From an uncultured Prevotella sp. (GTDB taxonomy: Bacteria > Bacteroidota > Bacteroidia > Bacteroidales > Bacteroidaceae): a stretch of 64,000 nt of DNA. How positions within the stretch are numbered: the first letter of the stretch is position 1; each line of letters begins with the position of its first letter. The notes under the pieces are model-generated. The model was not told the DNA's origin, ran no database searches, and saw only the letters and a list, made by a program, of their open reading frames with translations. The stretch spans positions 31,531-95,530 of the forward strand of contig CAMHTW010000007.1 in NCBI GenBank assembly GCA_946188165.1, written 5' to 3'. Below, piece after piece: positions 52,164 through 60,048 of this stretch. The translations under genes were made by a program, and so were the position numbers.

Positions 52164-53321
52164 GCACAGCGCATTGCACACGCGGTCCTGAAAGTCGCGG
52201 CCATCCTTGCTACGCATCACACCCTGATTGATGATGGCAAAACACAGCCGACGTCCGTCACCAGAAGTCAGATAACCAGCCAACGACGAGATACCCGTCA
52301 CCGTACCCGTCTTAGCCAACACATTACCACAGGCATTCGTATTCGTCATACGCTTCTTCAGCGTGCCGTCAACACCTGCAATGGGCAGGGAAGGCAACAG
52401 GTGGCCGATGATTTCCTCCTTGCTGTCGGCATAGCGCAACATATAAACCAGCAACTCGGCAGAGACATAGTTGTAGAGTGAGAGACCTGAGCCGTCGGCT
52501 ATCTTATAAGGATTGTCGCCCAACCCCAGACGTTTGATAAACTGCTTGGTCAGCGTGCGCGCATCACTGGCCTTGGCAGGACGGTGCCCCGTAGAGGCTG
52601 CCGTCTGGTAGAACAGCGACTCGGCATAGAAGTTGTCGCTGTCCTTCATCATCTGGTTCAGGATGACATCGATGCTATGGTGATAGGTGCTCAAATGACG
52701 CGCACCATTGGGCATCACGCCATTGCCGCCCAGTCTGGCTTCTGACACATCGACACCCTGACGCTCCAACTCCTTGCGGAGGGTGGTCAGGAAGATGTCT
52801 TTACGACCAATGGAAAGAGGTATCAGCATCGGGTTGTCGTCGTCCCAGCACCAGCCTTCGCCATAGTCCAGCACCTCCTTCATCTGTTTGTCGGCAATGA
52901 TGGTGCCGCGAACCTTTCTGACGCCTGCCTGGTGGATGCTCTCGGCTATCACCGCTACGTCGTCCTGCGTCAGCGAGGGGTCGAAACCGCCCACGCAATA
53001 CAGGTTACCCGTCAGCACGGAGTCGGTGAGCGAGCCTGTATAGTAAAAGTCCGTCTTGTATTCGTAGCCGCCACCCAGACGGTCGAGGGCGGTAATGGCG
53101 GTGACCAGCTTCATGGTCGATGCAGGGCGCATCAGCTGGCGGGCCTGATACTGATAAAGGACGGTGTCGGCATCAAGGTCGAAAACCATCAACCCGACCT
53201 GTGTGGTCTCAAAGAGTGGGTCGCGCAACAGCGAGTCGAGCTTGATGCGCAAACTGTCTTCCTGAGCCTTAGCGGCTACCGAAAGACAGCATATCAGGGT
53301 AAAAAACAGTATTTTCTTCAT
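52158..53321 (-). CDS. dacB: D-alanyl-D-alanine carboxypeptidase/endopeptidase, PBP4 type (S13)
   Basis: Periplasmic penicillin-binding protein of 387 residues that trims peptidoglycan peptides. Start at the ATG 53321 (MKKILFFTL) with a signal peptide ending AKAQ; a TTG four codons earlier is unlikely. Active-site motifs: Ser68-x-x-Lys71 in PASTMK, SDN at 228-230 and KTG at 337-339. It is shorter than E. coli PBP4 (about 477), mainly because the insert domain between SxxK and SDN is reduced. The -7 box TAATTTTG ends 9 nt before the ATG. Confidence 0.9.
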   Translation of the reverse strand: MKKILFFTLICCLSVAAKAQEDSLRIKLDSLLRDPLFETTQVGLMVFDLDADTVLYQYQARQLMRPASTMKLVTAITALDRLGGGYEYKTDFYYTGSLTDSVLTGNLYCVGGFDPSLTQDDVAVIAESIHQAGVRKVRGTIIADKQMKEVLDYGEGWCWDDDNPMLIPLSIGRKDIFLTTLRKELERQGVDVSEARLGGNGVMPNGARHLSTYHHSIDVILNQMMKDSDNFYAESLFYQTAASTGHRPAKASDARTLTKQFIKRLGLGDNPYKIADGSGLSLYNYVSAELLVYMLRYADSKEEIIGHLLPSLPIAGVDGTLKKRMTNTNACGNVLAKTGTVTGISSLAGYLTSGDGRRLCFAIINQGVMRSKDGRDFQDRVCNALCE

Positions 53322-53330
53322 AATCGATTG

Positions 53331-53338
53331 CAAAATTA
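53331..53338 (-). promoter_or_regulatory. -7 box of dacB
   Basis: TAATTTTG on the minus strand, 9 nt from the start codon; no -33 box because the upstream DNA is heptamer repeat. Confidence 0.5.
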
Positions 53339-53348
53339 CAACTTTTTA

Positions 53349-53389
53349 AGTGAAAAGTGAAGCGTAAAGAGTGAAAAATTTGCTTCCGC
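53349..53389. repeat. AGTGAAA heptamers plus shared tail in the dacB-nadB gap
   Basis: AGTGAAA, AGTGAAG, CGTAAAG, AGTGAAA, then AATTTGCTTCCGC, as at 50138-50178. It lies between the divergent -7 boxes of dacB and nadB. Confidence 0.8.
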
Positions 53390-53414
53390 TATAACTTTAT
53401 TGATAATTATTTCG

Positions 53415-53422
53415 TATTTTTG
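53415..53422 (+). promoter_or_regulatory. -7 box of nadB
   Basis: TATTTTTG, 20 nt before the ATG; -33 box not clear. Confidence 0.55.
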
Positions 53423-53442
53423 CAGCGTAATTGAGTACACTT

Positions 53443-55032
53443 ATGGTTTACAAGTACGATTTTCTAATTATCGGTGCCGGCGTGGCCGGCATGAGTTACG
53501 CCCTCAAAGTGGCTAACGCCAACAAGGGCAAGGTATGCATGATTTGCAAAGCAGGACTGGATGAGGCCAACACGTCGTTTGCACAGGGTGGCGTTGCCAG
53601 TGTGACCAATTTGAAAGTGGACACATTTGACAAGCATATTGCGGACACCATCATAGCCGGTGACTACATCTCAGACCAGAAAGCCGTGGAGCAGGTGGTG
53701 CGCAATGCCCCTGCCCAGATTGAGGAACTGGTCAAGTGGGGTGTCAACTTCGACCGCAAGGAAGACGGACAGTTTGACCTGCACCGTGAGGGTGGCCACT
53801 CTGAGTTCCGCATCCTGCACCATGCCGACGATACGGGTGCCGAAATACAGCGCGGCCTGATGGAGGCTGTGCGCAACCATCCGAATATCGACATCAAGGA
53901 AAACCATTTTGCCGTAGAAATTATTACGCAGCACCATTTAGGTGTACGCGTCACGCGCCGTTCGCCCAACATCCAATGCTATGGAGCCTACGTGCTGAAC
54001 CCCAACAAGCCCAAGGTTGACACCTACCTGGCTAAGGTTACGGTGATGTGTACAGGTGGTTGCGGTGCCGTGTATATGACGACGTCGAACCCCGTTATCG
54101 CTACTGGCGACGGCGTAGCTATGGTCTATCGTGCCAAAGGTACTGTTGCCGACATGGAGTTCGTACAGTTCCACCCGACGGTGCTACACAACCCCAAGGA
54201 GACGCATCCCGCCTACCTCATCACGGAGGCCATGCGCGGCTATGGCGGCATTCTGAAACTGCCCAACGGCGAGACATTCATGGAGAAGTATGACGAGCGC
54301 TTGTCGCTGGCACCACGTGACATCGTAGCCCGCGCCATCGATAAGGAGATGAAGATTCATGGTCTGGACCACGTCTGTCTGGACGTCACTCATAAGGACC
54401 CCGACGAGACGCGCCACCACTTCCCCAATATCTACCAGAAATGCCTGTCGATAGGTATCGACATTACGACGGACTACATCCCCGTACGGCCTGCAGCTCA
54501 CTACATGTGTGGCGGCATCAAGGTCGATCTGAACGGACAGTCGAGCATCGAACGCCTGTACGCTTTAGGCGAATGCTCGTGCACGGGCTTGCATGGCGGC
54601 AATCGCCTGGCGTCAAACTCGCTCATCGAAGCGGTGGTCTATGCCGATGCAGCAGCCAAGGACTCGCTGAAGCATGTCGACCTGTACGACTATAATACCA
54701 AGGTACCAGAATGGAATGACGAGGGTACCATGACCAACGAGGAGAAAGTGCTGATAACACAGTCCGTGAAGGAGGTGAACCAGATTATGTCGAACTACGT
54801 AGGTATCGTGCGCAGCGACCTGCGCCTGCACCGCGCCTGGGACCGTCTGGACATGTTGTACGAAGAGACGGAGCGACTGTTTAAGCGCGTAAAGGCCAGT
54901 CGCGACATCTGTGAACTGCGTAACATGATTAATGTGGGGTATTTGATTACCCGTTGGGCACTGGAACGTAAGGAGTGCCGAGGGTTGCACTTCACGACCG
55001 ACTATCCGTTGCATGCATACGATAAAAAGTAA
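53443..55032 (+). CDS. nadB: L-aspartate oxidase
   Basis: FAD enzyme of 529 residues that makes iminoaspartate for NAD biosynthesis. Start at the ATG 53443 (MVYKYDFLI); a TTG four codons earlier is less likely. FAD-binding GAGVAGMSYA, the NadB/SdhA-type TSFAQGGVASV, HREGGHSEFRILH, MEFVQFHPTVL and the C-terminal GGNRLASNSLIEAVVYA (active-site region with ALGECSCTGLHGG) are present. A terminator follows its stop codon directly. Confidence 0.95.
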   Translation: MVYKYDFLIIGAGVAGMSYALKVANANKGKVCMICKAGLDEANTSFAQGGVASVTNLKVDTFDKHIADTIIAGDYISDQKAVEQVVRNAPAQIEELVKWGVNFDRKEDGQFDLHREGGHSEFRILHHADDTGAEIQRGLMEAVRNHPNIDIKENHFAVEIITQHHLGVRVTRRSPNIQCYGAYVLNPNKPKVDTYLAKVTVMCTGGCGAVYMTTSNPVIATGDGVAMVYRAKGTVADMEFVQFHPTVLHNPKETHPAYLITEAMRGYGGILKLPNGETFMEKYDERLSLAPRDIVARAIDKEMKIHGLDHVCLDVTHKDPDETRHHFPNIYQKCLSIGIDITTDYIPVRPAAHYMCGGIKVDLNGQSSIERLYALGECSCTGLHGGNRLASNSLIEAVVYADAAAKDSLKHVDLYDYNTKVPEWNDEGTMTNEEKVLITQSVKEVNQIMSNYVGIVRSDLRLHRAWDRLDMLYEETERLFKRVKASRDICELRNMINVGYLITRWALERKECRGLHFTTDYPLHAYDKK

Positions 55033-55034
55033 TT

Positions 55035-55066
55035 AGGTGGGGCTCCCCCCCACCTATTACTTTTTT
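55035..55066 (+). terminator. nadB terminator
   Basis: 8-bp stem AGGTGGGG/CCCCACCT (55035-55042, 55048-55055) followed by ATTAC and six T. Its 3' arm begins the 67-bp repeat. Confidence 0.85.
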
Positions 55067-55113
55067 ACAAAGTTATTTGGGAATATCGAAATAAAATCGT
55101 ACCTTTGTACCCG
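55047..55113 (+). repeat. 67-bp duplicated terminator-promoter segment, copy 1
   Basis: 63 of 67 bp identical to 56295-56361. Contains the terminator arm and T-tract, TTTG at 55076-55079 and TACCTTTG at 55100-55107. Confidence 0.92.
55076..55107 (+). promoter_or_regulatory. promoter of the Rid-family gene
   Basis: TTTG (55076-55079), 20 bp, TACCTTTG (55100-55107). Transcription should start near 55112. Confidence 0.8.
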
Positions 55114-55120
55114 CCTTTTT

Positions 55121-56272
55121 ATGACAGAAACGATGATAAACAAAATAATGAATATAGGTGATGCCCGCGCCCGCTTCTCAGCATTTACTGGGACAGGTGG
55201 TGTCAGTGAGTATCATGTAATGATAAGCGCTACGAATGTCATGGCGCCATACCAGCAACAGCTTGATGCAGTACTCGATGCCTATCAGCATCTGTTGGAG
55301 ACGGACTTGAAAGGAGCAACGGCAGTGTTCAAACGCTACTTCCTGAGTGATGCCTCCAATCAGGCCGACGACGTGATAGCCAGCGACGTCAGCGACTGTG
55401 CCAAGAGTATTATTGAACAGGCACCACTCGACGGCACCAAGATAGCCATGTGGGTCTATCTGATGTCTGGTGTGAGCACACGACAGACAGATAGCGGCCT
55501 CTATGAGGCGGCCCATGGCAGCTACCGTCACTTATGGAATGGTACGGCCTTCAATCTGGCTGCCAATTCGGAACATCAGATGCGCCTGCTCTTCAATGAG
55601 TATGTCATGCAGTTGGCCCATGAGGAGTGTACGTTGGCTGACAACTGTATCCGTACATGGCTTTTCGTCAACGATATCGACCTGAACTATGGTGGCGTGG
55701 TACGTGCCCGCAACCAGGTATTCTTTACCCAGGGCCTGACGCCCCAGACGCATTTCATTGCCTCGACAGGTATCGGAGGCCGTCAGCAGGATGCCAACGT
55801 ATTGGCGCAGATGGACAACTATGCCGTCAAGGGTATCACGTCCGAACAAGTTCATCATCTTTACGCTTCAACGCACCTGAATCGTACCAGCGACTATGGC
55901 GTCAGCTTCGAGCGTGGCACCTATGTGGACTATGGTGACCGCCGACATGTATTCATTTCCGGTACGGCCAGTATCGACAATAAGGGACGTATAGTGCATC
56001 CGAAGGACGTGGTGAAGCAGACCCATCGCATGTGGGAGAATGTGGAGGCACTGCTCGCCGAGGCTGGTTGCAGCTACGAGGACGTAGGTGAGATGGTGGT
56101 GTATCTACGCGACCCGTCTGATTATGCTGTCGTCAGCAAACTCTATCAGGAGCGTTTCCCAGACAAGCCGTATGTCATTGTGTTAGCACCGGTCTGCCGT
56201 CCGGGATGGTTGGTAGAAATGGAGTGCATGGCGGTAAAAGCGCAGGAAAACGACGCCTTCCCTGCATTATAG
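55121..56272 (+). CDS. Rid (YjgF/YER057c/UK114) family protein with long N-terminal domain
   Basis: Protein of up to 383 residues. The C-terminal 130 residues (VFISGTASIDNKGRIVHPKDVVKQTHRMWENV in part: FISGTASID, GDVGEMVVYLRDPSDY-like VGEMVVYLRD) are a Rid domain, whose members hydrolyse reactive enamines or imines. The N-terminal 240 residues are not a standard Rid domain but recall the chorismatase/FkbO-like two-domain Rid proteins; function unknown. With transcription starting near 55112, the first ATG would have a leader of under 10 nt; ATGs at 55133 and 55148 (MNIGDARARF) are likelier starts. A single-gene unit flanked by the 67-bp direct repeats. Confidence 0.75.
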   Translation: MTETMINKIMNIGDARARFSAFTGTGGVSEYHVMISATNVMAPYQQQLDAVLDAYQHLLETDLKGATAVFKRYFLSDASNQADDVIASDVSDCAKSIIEQAPLDGTKIAMWVYLMSGVSTRQTDSGLYEAAHGSYRHLWNGTAFNLAANSEHQMRLLFNEYVMQLAHEECTLADNCIRTWLFVNDIDLNYGGVVRARNQVFFTQGLTPQTHFIASTGIGGRQQDANVLAQMDNYAVKGITSEQVHHLYASTHLNRTSDYGVSFERGTYVDYGDRRHVFISGTASIDNKGRIVHPKDVVKQTHRMWENVEALLAEAGCSYEDVGEMVVYLRDPSDYAVVSKLYQERFPDKPYVIVLAPVCRPGWLVEMECMAVKAQENDAFPAL

Positions 56273-56294
56273 TATTTTTCATCATCCTTGGTAT

Positions 56295-56361
56295 CCCCTA
56301 CCTATTACTTTTTTACAAAGTTTTTTGGGAATATCGAAATAAAGTCGTACCTTTGCACCCG
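56295..56361 (+). repeat. 67-bp duplicated terminator-promoter segment, copy 2
   Basis: Matches 55047-55113 with four mismatches; here GGTA/TACC makes a weaker stem before the same T-tract, so it ends the Rid gene and starts the thiamine operon. Confidence 0.92.
56324..56355 (+). promoter_or_regulatory. promoter of the thiamine uptake operon
   Basis: TTTG (56324-56327), 20 bp, TACCTTTG (56348-56355), just upstream of the riboswitch. Confidence 0.85.
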
Positions 56362-56368
56362 ATTTATC

Positions 56369-56461
56369 AAGGGGTGCTCACAGTTGTGGGCTGAGATGAT
56401 ACCCTCGGAACCTGATACGGACAATGCCGACGCAGGGATGATGAGTAAGCACGACCCCCTT
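56369..56461 (+). ncRNA. TPP riboswitch
   Basis: The thi-box is plain: GGGGTGCT at the 5' side, CTGAGATGATACCC, GAACCTGATACGG and GCAGGGATGATGAGTAAGC, closing with GCACGACCCC. These are the conserved pyrimidine-sensor and pyrophosphate-sensor parts. It precedes a TonB receptor, PnuT and thiamine pyrophosphokinase, so TPP should repress thiamine uptake. The expression platform (56462-56492) has no strong terminator, which suggests control of translation. Confidence 0.95.
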
Positions 56462-56492
56462 ATTTTTAGTATTAATAATAAGGTAAAAGAAC

Positions 56493-58757
56493 ATGAGAAA
56501 GTTTTTCATGATGACAGCACTGACGGTAGCCATGACAACTCAGGCTGCCGACATTGACACGCTGAAAAGCGTAGCACTGCAAAACGTCGAGGTAGTATCG
56601 ATTAGGGCTACCCGCAAGACGCCCGTCGCATTCACCAACATGAGCAAGGAGCAACTGAAAGCCGTCAATCACGGCAAGGACATTCCCTTCCTGTTATCAC
56701 TGACACCCAGTATCACGATGACCAGCGATGCCGGTAACGGTATCGGCTACACATCGCTGCGCGTGCGCGGCACAGACCCTAGCCGTATCAACATCACCGC
56801 CAACGGCGTCCCTATGAACGATGCTGAGAGTTCGACGGTGTTTTGGGTGAACATGGGCGACTTTGCCTCGTCGGTGCAGTCTATGCAGATTCAACGCGGC
56901 GTGGGAACATCGACCAACGGCGCAGGTGCCTTCGGCGCTACGCTGAACATGCAGACGGAGGACATCGGTACAAAGCCGTACTTTGGTATCGACCTCAGCG
57001 GTGGCAGCTACTACAGCCACAAGGAGACAATGCGCTTCGGCACAGGCCTCATCAACGGTCACTGGGGTATTCAGGGACGTCTCAGCAACATTGGCTCCAA
57101 GGGTTATCTGGACCGAGCCTCAACCAAGCTGAACAGCTATTTCCTGCAGGCGGGTTGGTTTGGCGACAACACCGTCGTGAAGTTCATCACCTTCAATGGT
57201 GTCGAGGAAACATACCACGCCTGGAACTATACGTCGAAGTATGAGCAGCAGCTCTACGGTCGTACCTACAACTCATGCGGCGAGTATTATGACGCTGACG
57301 GCAAGACGCACTACTATGACAACCAGACGGACAACTACCACCAGCAGAACTACCAGCTGATATGGAACCAGCGGCTGAACAACGAGCTGAGCTTCAATGC
57401 AGCACTGCACTACACCAAGGGACAGGGCTACTACGAGGAGTACAAGCGCAAGCGTACCTTGTTCGAGTACGACCTGGACAAAACTATGACTTGGGCCAAG
57501 AGCGACCTGGTGCGCCAGAAGAAGATGGACAACGACTTCTACGGTGCTGTGGCCTCCATCGTCTATGACAACAAGCAGAACCTGCAGGCTACCATTGGGG
57601 GCGGCTGGAACAAATACGAAGGCGACCACTTCGGACTGATCAAATGGGTCAAGAGTCCTGTTGACGTGCTGATGCCTGACCACAAATACTATGATGACAA
57701 GACGAAAAAGACGGACTTCAACATCTATGGCAAGGTGACATACGACCTGCTGGCGGGGCTCAGCGCCTACGTGGACTTGCAGTACCGGCATGTAGGCATC
57801 AAGATGGACGGTCCGACGGACGAAATCAACTGGGACACCAACCAGCGCATCGTCTACGACATGGACAAGTCGTTCAACTTCTTCAACCCCAAATTCGGCA
57901 TCAACTACAACATCAACCCCAACCATAAGGTGTATGCATCGTATGCCATTGCCCACAAGGAACCTACGCGCAACAATTTCCAGAACAGCCTGAACGCTGA
58001 GTTGGACATGCCCAAGGCTGAACGGCTGAACGACCTGGAGATAGGATACAAATACCAAAGCAAGGTGTTCTCGGCTGGTGCCAACTTCTACTGGATGGAC
58101 TACAAAGACCAGTTTGTACTGACGGGCGAGATTGACAAGATTGGCGAAGCTATCACACGCAACCTGCCTAAGAGCTACCGTCTGGGCGTAGAGGTGGAGG
58201 CTGCCGTAAAGCCCGTTGACTGGTTCCGCTGGGATGTCAATGCCACCTGGTCGAAGAACCGGGTCAAGGACATTACCGTACAATTGGCTGACAACAGCGT
58301 TGCCAACCTGGGCGACCAGCCCCTGGCGTTCTCGCCCGACTGGATAGCCAACAACATCTTCACCTTTAATTACAAGGGGTTGAAGGCCAGCATCCAGAGC
58401 CAGTATGTCAGCAAGCAGTATCTGACCAACACCGGGTTCAAGAGCTACCAGACGCTGGATGACAATGGGCAGCTCACAGATGTCAGCATGATGCTCGACG
58501 GACACTTCACCACCAACATCGACCTGTCGTACAGCTTCAAGTTGCCTAAGCTGGGCATCAAGGATGCAACCATCGGCGTGACGCTCTACAACCTGTTCTC
58601 GGCAAAATATGACAACAACGGATGGGCGGCACCTCGCTACGACAAAGTTGACGGCAAGGTGGTTGCAACGGGTTGGGACACCTCCGACCCGTATGAGGCG
58701 GGCTTTGCGCCGTCCGCTCCCTTCAACATGATGGGACACCTGTCAATTAATTTTTAA
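56493..58757 (+). CDS. TonB-dependent receptor, predicted thiamine transporter (OMR1 type)
   Basis: Outer-membrane receptor of 754 residues. Short signal peptide (MRKFFMMTALTVAMTTQAAD), then the plug (VEVVSIRATRKTPVAFTNMSK in part, IPFLLSLTPSI, TSLRVRGTDPSRINITANGVPMND in part: RVRGTDPSRINI), QRGVGTSTNGAGAFGATLNMQT, and a 22-strand-type barrel ending NMMGHLSINF. No carboxypeptidase-like domain, so not a SusC. The TPP riboswitch directly upstream and PnuT plus thiamine pyrophosphokinase downstream indicate thiamine (or a derivative) as substrate, as known for Bacteroidota OMR-PnuT-TPK operons. Confidence 0.92.
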   Translation: MRKFFMMTALTVAMTTQAADIDTLKSVALQNVEVVSIRATRKTPVAFTNMSKEQLKAVNHGKDIPFLLSLTPSITMTSDAGNGIGYTSLRVRGTDPSRINITANGVPMNDAESSTVFWVNMGDFASSVQSMQIQRGVGTSTNGAGAFGATLNMQTEDIGTKPYFGIDLSGGSYYSHKETMRFGTGLINGHWGIQGRLSNIGSKGYLDRASTKLNSYFLQAGWFGDNTVVKFITFNGVEETYHAWNYTSKYEQQLYGRTYNSCGEYYDADGKTHYYDNQTDNYHQQNYQLIWNQRLNNELSFNAALHYTKGQGYYEEYKRKRTLFEYDLDKTMTWAKSDLVRQKKMDNDFYGAVASIVYDNKQNLQATIGGGWNKYEGDHFGLIKWVKSPVDVLMPDHKYYDDKTKKTDFNIYGKVTYDLLAGLSAYVDLQYRHVGIKMDGPTDEINWDTNQRIVYDMDKSFNFFNPKFGINYNINPNHKVYASYAIAHKEPTRNNFQNSLNAELDMPKAERLNDLEIGYKYQSKVFSAGANFYWMDYKDQFVLTGEIDKIGEAITRNLPKSYRLGVEVEAAVKPVDWFRWDVNATWSKNRVKDITVQLADNSVANLGDQPLAFSPDWIANNIFTFNYKGLKASIQSQYVSKQYLTNTGFKSYQTLDDNGQLTDVSMMLDGHFTTNIDLSYSFKLPKLGIKDATIGVTLYNLFSAKYDNNGWAAPRYDKVDGKVVATGWDTSDPYEAGFAPSAPFNMMGHLSINF

Positions 58758-58784
58758 GTGAAAAGTGAATAGTGAATAGTGAAA
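58757..58784. repeat. AGTGAAA heptamers bridging receptor stop and pnuT start
   Basis: AGTGAAA, AGTGAAT, AGTGAAT, AGTGAAA fill the gap, beginning with the last base of the stop codon and ending 1 bp before the next ATG. Confidence 0.9.
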
Positions 58785-58785
58785 A

Positions 58786-59364
58786 ATGACGCTTGACTGG
58801 CTTGACATATTGACCACGATACTCGGCCTGATATATATCTGGCTCGAGTATCGGGCTCATATCGCTCTTTGGGTGATAGGCATCATCATGCCGGCACTGG
58901 ACGTCATCCTCTACTGGCAGCACGGACTGTATGGCGACGCAGGTATGGCATGCTACTACACGCTTGCCGCACTCTACGGTCTCTACGTGTGGAAGTTTGT
59001 CAGGACACGTAAGAAGAAAGAGCCGCTGCCCATCGTCCACATGCCCTACAGCCGCTATCTGCCCTGTGCCGCCTGCTTCTTCGTGGCATGGGGTGCCGTC
59101 TATGTTGTCCTGATAACCTGGACGGACTCCACCGTCCCCGTTCTCGACTCCTTTACCAATGCGCTGTCGTTCGTGGGCATGTGGGCATTGGCACGTAAGT
59201 ATGTGGAACAGTGGCTCTTCTGGATGGTTGTAGATGTAGTTTGCACCATTCTCTACATTCAAAAAGGCATCCCCTTCAAAGCCTGCCTTTACGGCATCTA
59301 TGTCGTCATCGCCGTTGCGGGCTACATCAAGTGGAACAAAGAAGCGAAGAGAGTTAAGAGGTAA
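58786..59364 (+). CDS. pnuT: PnuC-like thiamine transporter PnuT
   Basis: Inner-membrane facilitator of 192 residues with about seven membrane segments. PnuC-family features include LGLIYIWLEYRAHIALWVIGI (short form LEYRAHIALW), YWQHGLYGDAGMACYYT and QWLFWMVVDVVCTILYIQKG (short form WMVVDVVC). Its place between a riboswitch-controlled receptor and thiamine pyrophosphokinase marks it as the thiamine branch (PnuT) and not the nicotinamide riboside branch. Phosphorylation by the kinase would trap thiamine in the cell. Its last codons lie in heptamer DNA. Confidence 0.92.
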   Translation: MTLDWLDILTTILGLIYIWLEYRAHIALWVIGIIMPALDVILYWQHGLYGDAGMACYYTLAALYGLYVWKFVRTRKKKEPLPIVHMPYSRYLPCAACFFVAWGAVYVVLITWTDSTVPVLDSFTNALSFVGMWALARKYVEQWLFWMVVDVVCTILYIQKGIPFKACLYGIYVVIAVAGYIKWNKEAKRVKR

Positions 59365-59394
59365 GAAGGAAGAAGGAAGAGGTATGAAGGAAGA
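59353..59394. repeat. heptamer array across the pnuT end and kinase start
   Basis: Six units GTTAAGA, GGTAAGA, AGGAAGA, AGGAAGA, GGTATGA, AGGAAGA; they hold the pnuT stop codon and the kinase start codon (59384). Confidence 0.85.
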
Positions 59395-60022
59395 ATTTGA
59401 TGCAGTGATTGTGGCTAACGGACTGTTTCCAAGCCACACCATTCCCCTGGACATCCTCCATCACGCAGCGCATCTTATTGCATGTGACGGAGCCATTGCC
59501 CCCCTCCGTATGGAGGGGTTGGGGGAGGCTCTTATTATCGGCGATGGCGACAGCATTCCCGACGAATACCGCGACCGGCTCATCTGCATCGAGGAACAGG
59601 CCGACAACGACCTGACGAAAGCCACCCGCTACTGTCTGTTGCAGGGATGGCTCAAGATAGCCTATCTCGGTGCTACGGGTCTGCGCGAAGACCATACCCT
59701 CGGTAATATCAGCCTACTGATGCGGTACTACAGGGACATGAACGTCGAGGGAACGATGTTCACAGACCACGGTTTCTTCACGCCAGCCTATGGCAATCGT
59801 ACCTTCAGTAGCATGAAAAGTCAACAAGTCAGCATCTATAATTTCGGATGCCACCAACTCTCATCCAAAGGTCTGCGGTGGGGTTGCTATGCCTTCGACC
59901 AGTGGTGGCAGGGAACCCTCAACGAAGCTCTTACCGATACCTTCACCATCGCTGCCGACAGCTACTATCTGGTCTATCAGACCTACAAGCCAAAAGAATC
60001 ATGGGGACAGTCCTTGAAGTGA
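59384..60022 (+). CDS. thiamine pyrophosphokinase
   Basis: Enzyme of 212 residues that converts thiamine to TPP with ATP. Start at the ATG 59384 (MKEEFDAVIVANG); upstream in-frame starts lie inside pnuT. Family motifs: ACDGA, IIGDGDS, an acidic QADNDLTKA (typical D-x-T-K-A) and GATGLREDHTLGNI (typical G-x-R-x-D-H), then the C-terminal beta-domain. Between ACDGA and GDGDS the residues IAPLRMEGLGEA are encoded by a GC-rich palindromic element. Third gene of the thiamine operon. Confidence 0.92.
   Translation: MKEEFDAVIVANGLFPSHTIPLDILHHAAHLIACDGAIAPLRMEGLGEALIIGDGDSIPDEYRDRLICIEEQADNDLTKATRYCLLQGWLKIAYLGATGLREDHTLGNISLLMRYYRDMNVEGTMFTDHGFFTPAYGNRTFSSMKSQQVSIYNFGCHQLSSKGLRWGCYAFDQWWQGTLNEALTDTFTIAADSYYLVYQTYKPKESWGQSLK
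59502..59533. repeat. GC-rich palindromic element inside the thiamine pyrophosphokinase gene
   Basis: CCCCCTCC, loop, GGAGGGG, then TTGGGGGAGGCT. Same layout as the element in the double GH43 gene; translated in frame. Confidence 0.7.
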
Positions 60023-60048
60023 ACCATCCCCATGACCTCATGATTTTA

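Noticed and set aside
57273..58739. 488-codon open frame on the minus strand
   Set aside because: It lies wholly antisense to the TonB receptor, has no recognisable domain, and is a by-product of that gene's codon use.
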